This document shows, in pieces, positions 5,348 to 7,453 of a stretch of DNA of 7,453 nucleotides. Source of the stretch: Actinomycetota bacterium (GTDB taxonomy: Bacteria > Actinomycetota > Actinomycetes > Actinomycetales > Microbacteriaceae); assembly GCA_009704225.1 (NCBI GenBank), contig WLEN01000032.1, forward strand, positions 1 through 7,453, written 5' to 3'. Position 1 is the stretch's first letter. Each line of letters opens with the position of its first letter. Made by a program: the position numbers and the translations under genes. Below the pieces are notes generated by a model, which saw only the letters and a list, made by a program, of their open reading frames with translations, did no database searches and had not been told where the DNA came from.

Positions 5348-7453
5348 GGACGGATCCGGGCACGCACACGCGAGATTACGGTCACCATAGGCACCGTCGA
5401 CACGACGAACTGGCGGCCAATACTTCAACTGGTCTACCCGTGAGAACAGACCCGAGACCGTGTCAGAGACGACACCACGGAACGGATACGCGGCGACCTC
5501 GCGTGAATACGCGTGGTTCCACTCTCCGGCGACGAGGCACTCGGCGGTGTGCGGAGCGTTCACTAGTGGGTTATCGTCTGCGGGCCATTCTCCGGCGGCC
5601 ACAGCGTCTGCTTCGCGTTTGATTCCAATCATCGCTTCAATGAATCGATCGAGCTCGCCAAGGTCTTCGCTCTCGGTCGGTTCGACCATGAGCGTTCCCG
5701 GCACCGGGAACGACATCGTCGGCGCGTGGAAACCGTAATCGACTAGGCGCTTGGCCACGTCGTCGACCGTCACACCCGTTTCCGCCGTGAGCGGACGAAG
5801 GTCGAGAATGCACTCGTGGGCAACCAGTCCGTTCTCGCCCGCATACAGAACGGGGTAGTGCTCGCGAAGTCGCGTTGCGACGTAATTCGCCGACAACACC
5901 GCCGCCGCGGTCGCCTGACGGAGTCCGTCGGAACCCATCATGCGAACATACGCCCACGAGATCGGAAGGATGCTCGGGCTACCAAACGGAGCCGCGGTTA
6001 CGGGACCGCCACCGTGGACGAACGGTCCGTCGCCCCCCGTTGCCGAATCGAACGCGGGGTGAGAGGCCGCCTGCGCCATCGGGTGGCCGGGCAGGAACGG
6101 CGCGAGGTGTGCCTTTGCTCCGACGGGTCCAACACCCGGCCCTCCTCCACCGTGCGGGATAGCGAAGGTCTTGTGCAAGTTGAGGTGCGACACGTCACCA
6201 CCGATATCGCCGTATCGGGCGAATCCGAGCAGCGCGTTGAGGTTGGCGCCATCGATGTAGACCTGACCGCCAGCGTCGTGAACGGCACCCGTGATCTCGC
6301 GGATTCCGTGCTCGTACACGCCGTGGGTCGAGGGGTAGGTGACCATGAGAGCCGCCAGATTATCGCCGTGTTCGGAAATCTTGGCTCGAAGATCGTCAAT
6401 GTCGACGTCGCCATTGTCACGGCACGCGACGACAACCACCTTCATCCCGGCCAAAACAGCGGATGCGGCGTTAGTTCCGTGCGCACTCGACGGAATGAGG
6501 CATGTGTCACGGTGGTCGTCACCGCGCGACAGGTGGTACCCACGAATCGCGAGCAAGCCGGCGAGTTCCCCCTGGCTACCGGCGTTTGGCTGAAGGCTGA
6601 TGGTGTCGTACCCCGTCAGTTCGGTGAGCCACTCCTCCAACTGCGAGATAAGGAGGAGGTACCCCCCGACGTCCGCTGCCGGAGCAAAGGGGTGGACTCC
6701 GCCGAATTCGCGCCAGGTGACGGCTTCCATTTCAGTTGCCGCGTTGAGCTTCATCGTGCACGACCCGAGCGGAATCATTCCGCGGTCGAGCGCGAAGTCC
6801 TTGTCTGCGAGACGCTTGAGGAAACGCATCATCGACGTTTCGCTGTGGTGCGTATTGAACACGGGGTGAGTGAGGATTTCGTCTGAACGACGAAGTGCGC
6901 TCGGCACGGCGGTGTCGGACACTGTGGCAACCGTGGTCGACGCAACTTCAGGGGTCAGCCCGAAGATCGGGTCGATAAGCACGTCATCACCCCCGGCGAG
7001 AATTCCCGTCGCGAATCCGGTCGACAATTCGTCAAAGCTGATCTGAATCGTGTCGTCATCCGCTACGTGGAGCAAGAGCCCGGCAGCGTGGGCGGTCGCC
7101 GCAAGCGCTTTCGCCTTCCCCGGAACTCGAATCTGTACGGTGTCGAAAAAGTCGGTGTGGACGACGTCGTGTCCGGCTGCCGCCGCTCGACGAGCAAATC
7201 GATTCGCTTTTTCCGCCACATCAATGGCGATTTGGCGAAGTCCGGCTGGTCCGTGGTACACGGCGTACATTGCCGCGAGGACGGCTAAAAGCACTTGTGC
7301 TGTACAAATATTGGACGTCGCCTTGTCCCGGCGAATGTGCTGTTCGCGGGCTTGCAGAGTCAAGCGGTACGCAGGTCGACCGTCAGCGTCACGCGAGACA
7401 CCAATGAGCCGGCCCGGCATCTGTCGTTCGAGCCCCTCGGCGACTGCAAAGAA
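5333..7453 (-). CDS. gcvP: Glycine dehydrogenase (decarboxylating), P-protein of the glycine cleavage system (5' end cut by window edge)
   Basis: PLP-dependent P-protein. It decarboxylates glycine and passes the remaining aminomethyl group to the lipoyl arm of the H-protein (GcvH), feeding one-carbon metabolism in the cytoplasm. The frame is open from the right edge ([16 protein letters not shown]...) to TAG at 5333-5335, giving 706 residues. P-proteins of this single-chain type are about 950 residues, so roughly 250 N-terminal residues lie beyond the window. Visible landmarks, counted from the edge: [18 protein letters not shown] (36-53); the start of the second half with [14 protein letters not shown] (about 229-242); [12 protein letters not shown] (about 321-332); and the PLP-lysine motif [16 protein letters not shown] with the lysine at residue 428 (codon 6170-6172). 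The C-terminal [22 protein letters not shown] is also typical. No frameshift or missing key residue is seen. Internal ATG codons such as 7420 are not starts, because conserved sequence continues upstream. gcvT and gcvH are not in view. Confidence 0.97.
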   Translation of the reverse strand, partial: FFAVAEGLERQMPGRLIGVSRDADGRPAYRLTLQAREQHIRRDKATSNICTAQVLLAVLAAMYAVYHGPAGLRQIAIDVAEKANRFARRAAAAGHDVVHTDFFDTVQIRVPGKAKALAATAHAAGLLLHVADDDTIQISFDELSTGFATGILAGGDDVLIDPIFGLTPEVASTTVATVSDTAVPSALRRSDEILTHPVFNTHHSETSMMRFLKRLADKDFALDRGMIPLGSCTMKLNAATEMEAVTWREFGGVHPFAPAADVGGYLLLISQLEEWLTELTGYDTISLQPNAGSQGELAGLLAIRGYHLSRGDDHRDTCLIPSSAHGTNAASAVLAGMKVVVVACRDNGDVDIDDLRAKISEHGDNLAALMVTYPSTHGVYEHGIREITGAVHDAGGQVYIDGANLNALLGFARYGDIGGDVSHLNLHKTFAIPHGGGGPGVGPVGAKAHLAPFLPGHPMAQAASHPAFDSATGGDGPFVHGGGPVTAAPFGSPSILPISWAYVRMMGSDGLRQATAAAVLSANYVATRLREHYPVLYAGENGLVAHECILDLRPLTAETGVTVDDVAKRLVDYGFHAPTMSFPVPGTLMVEPTESEDLGELDRFIEAMIGIKREADAVAAGEWPADDNPLVNAPHTAECLVAGEWNHAYSREVAAYPFRGVVSDTVSGLFSRVDQLKYWPPVRRVDGAYGDRNLACACPDPSAFAD

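Noticed and set aside
5816..6886. Open frame of 356 codons on the plus strand, opposite gcvP
   Set aside because: Fully antisense to conserved gcvP sequence, with a V/R/G/H-rich product that has no domain and no sensible start signal. It is a shadow frame.
1..7453. Undescribed defence, mobile or biosynthetic system
   Set aside because: All large frames belong to well-known families (peptide ABC importer, CPBP protease, GcvP). There are no repeats of CRISPR type, transposase, integrase, toxin-antitoxin pair or biosynthetic enzymes. The CPBP protease alone, once called an abortive-infection family member, is not evidence of phage defence.

Overview
The window reads as an ordinary chromosomal segment of an actinobacterium, most likely a member of the Microbacteriaceae. 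This is an inference. It rests on moderately G+C-rich DNA (judged by eye, not counted), the style of the substrate-binding lipoprotein, an oversized OppB-type permease, and a CPBP protease of the actinobacterial 'EEVxVVGY...RGTYHLYQG' type. No mobile element, integrase, CRISPR array, tRNA or rRNA is visible.

Left part (1-4505, all minus strand): an oligopeptide/dipeptide-type ABC importer operon, transcribed right to left. A candidate promoter with a perfect TTGACA -35 element (about 4477-4505) drives a 602-residue solute-binding lipoprotein (2597-4405). A 149-base intercistronic gap with a strong GNRA-loop stem-loop follows. Next come an OppB/DppB-type permease of 516 residues (897-2447) and, after a 2-base gap, an OppC/DppC-type permease that runs off the left edge (1-894). 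The ATPase genes (OppD/OppF type) are expected beyond position 1 but are not seen.

Middle (4406-4574): a 169-base divergent intergenic region with several inverted repeats. To its right, on the plus strand, is a CPBP-family intramembrane protease (4575-5336).

Right part (5333-7453, minus strand): the C-terminal 706 residues of the glycine decarboxylase P-protein GcvP, running in from beyond the right edge. It converges on the CPBP gene, and one CTAG tetranucleotide supplies both stop codons.

Functionally the importer would take up short peptides or similar solutes: the lipoprotein captures them outside the membrane and the two permeases form the channel. GcvP would break down glycine into one-carbon units. 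A link between peptide-derived glycine and GcvP is plausible but not shown, and the two units are transcribed separately. I do not see a previously undescribed system here. The item most worth a second look is the roughly 170-residue hydrophobic insertion in the OppB-type permease.
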